Origin: Limnobacter sp. SAORIC-580
GTDB lineage: Bacteria > Pseudomonadota > Gammaproteobacteria > Burkholderiales > Burkholderiaceae_B
Reading direction: 5' to 3'
DNA: 64,000 nt
NCBI RefSeq assembly: GCF_013004065.1
Contig: NZ_CP053084.1
Coordinates: forward strand, 1,426,001 to 1,490,000
The notes beneath the pieces were generated by a model. That model was not told where the DNA came from, did no database searches, and saw only the letters and a program-made list of their open reading frames with translations. This document shows positions 63,337-64,000 of this stretch, piece by piece (position 1 is the first letter of the stretch; the number at the start of each line of letters is the position of its first letter). A program made the translations under genes and the position numbers.

Positions 63337-64000
63337 ATGTTGAAAGTTGGTTTGGTTGGATGGCGAGGCATGGTGGGTTCCGTGCTGATGCAACGCATGC
63401 AGGAAGAGAATGATTTCGCGCATTTCGAGCCGATTTTCTTCTCCACTTCCAATGCGGGTGGCAAGGCGCCAGCTTTCGCTGGCAACGCGGGTCCCTTGCA
63501 GGATGCAAACAACATCGACGCTCTGAAGCAAATGGACGTGGTGTTGACTTGCCAGGGCGGTGACTACACCAATGAAGTATTTCCCAAGCTGCGCGAGGCT
63601 GGCTGGAATGGTTACTGGATTGATGCGGCCTCAAGCCTGCGCATGAAAGACGACGCCATTATTATTCTTGATCCGGTGAACATGAACGTGATTAAGGATG
63701 GCCTGACCAAAGGCATCAAGAATTATGTAGGTGGTAACTGCACCGTGTCGCTGATGCTGATGGCTTTGGGTGGTTTGTTCCAGAACAATCAGGTGGAGTG
63801 GATTACTTCCATGACTTACCAGGCCGCTTCTGGCGCTGGTGCGCAAAACATGCGCGAACTGATTTCGCAAATGGGCAGCATTCATGGTTCGGTCAAAGAC
63901 CTGTTGGCCGATCCCGCATCTGCCATTCTGGAAATTGACCGCAAGGTGGCTCAGCATATTAATTCCGACGCATACCCGACCGATAACTTTGGCGTGCCAC
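63337..64000 (+). CDS. asd: Aspartate-semialdehyde dehydrogenase, 3' end outside window
   Basis: The first 221 residues are present; the gene runs off the window. CTGGAG precedes ATG 63337. The NADPH-binding start [18 protein letters not shown] and the catalytic Cys in [13 protein letters not shown] are clear, with the FFSTSNAGG segment of the gamma-proteobacteria-like form. The enzyme makes aspartate semialdehyde for lysine, threonine, methionine and wall diaminopimelate. leuB-asd adjacency is common in betaproteobacteria. Confidence 0.95.
   Translation, partial: MLKVGLVGWRGMVGSVLMQRMQEENDFAHFEPIFFSTSNAGGKAPAFAGNAGPLQDANNIDALKQMDVVLTCQGGDYTNEVFPKLREAGWNGYWIDAASSLRMKDDAIIILDPVNMNVIKDGLTKGIKNYVGGNCTVSLMLMALGGLFQNNQVEWITSMTYQAASGAGAQNMRELISQMGSIHGSVKDLLADPASAILEIDRKVAQHINSDAYPTDNFGVP

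Noticed and set aside
1..64000. CRISPR arrays, insertion sequences, prophage or integrase genes
   Set aside because: No repeat-spacer pattern, transposase, integrase or phage gene was seen; the short repeats found are isolated tandem duplications.

Overview
The window is a 64 kb stretch of bacterial chromosome with dense, short-spaced operons. Gene content and order (cyoABCD-SURF1 with RegB/RegA, soxCDYZAXB, ndk-rlmN-rodZ-ispG-hisS-yfgM-bamB-der, leuC-entericidin-leuD-leuB-asd, surE-pcm-nlpD) point to a betaproteobacterium of the order Burkholderiales. A thiosulfate-oxidising heterotroph of the Limnobacter type fits well, but genus is an inference. No insertion sequence, prophage, CRISPR array or rRNA gene was seen, and no gene-free stretch exceeds about 300 bases.

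Layout. 1-6 kb: end of a metallo-beta-lactamase-fold hydrolase, then minus-strand genes for an enoyl-CoA hydratase-like protein, an LVIVD lipoprotein, a DUF305 protein, a nitronate monooxygenase and an MFS permease. 6-13 kb: cytochrome bo-type quinol oxidase (cyoABCD), a SURF1 protein and a RegB/RegA-type redox two-component pair. 13.5-20.8 kb: thiosulfate oxidation operon soxCDYZAXB plus a periplasmic thioredoxin-fold protein, with a 20-bp palindrome ahead of it. 20.8-27.4 kb: a TPR response regulator, then a lipoprotein, an AdeT-like periplasmic binding protein and a TRAP-type permease with an extra C-terminal NTF2-like domain. 27.5 kb: tRNA-Arg(CCU).

The most unusual part is 27.7-31.6 kb. 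A sigma-54-type promoter precedes an ECF sigma gene followed by an HrpS-like sigma-54 activator. A full match to the hrp box lies just before two small unknown ORFs. A second ECF sigma gene is translationally coupled to a CesT-like secretion chaperone and lies downstream of a second, near-match hrp box. This has the logic of the HrpS-sigma54-HrpL circuit of type III secretion, but no secretion apparatus is present in the window.

31.7-39.9 kb: parE, then a minus-strand SOS mutagenesis operon lexA-imuA-imuB-dnaE2 with one clear LexA box. 39.9-44.4 kb: yaaA-surE-pcm-nlpD-rlmD; rpoS is not where it usually follows nlpD. 44.6-54.3 kb: a Bax-inhibitor-1 family protein, ndk, rlmN, rodZ, ispG, hisS, yfgM, bamB and der. 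54.3-59.7 kb: Mpo1-like protein, CBS-domain protein, FAD amine oxidase-like protein, aroC, MFS permease and M48 lipoprotein protease. 59.9-64 kb: leucine biosynthesis leuC, entericidin, leuD, leuB and the start of asd, cut by the window end.

Together the genes describe an aerobic respiratory cell that oxidises thiosulfate, feeds electrons into respiration under likely quinone-redox control, carries an SOS translesion cassette, and holds a small Hrp-type regulatory island.
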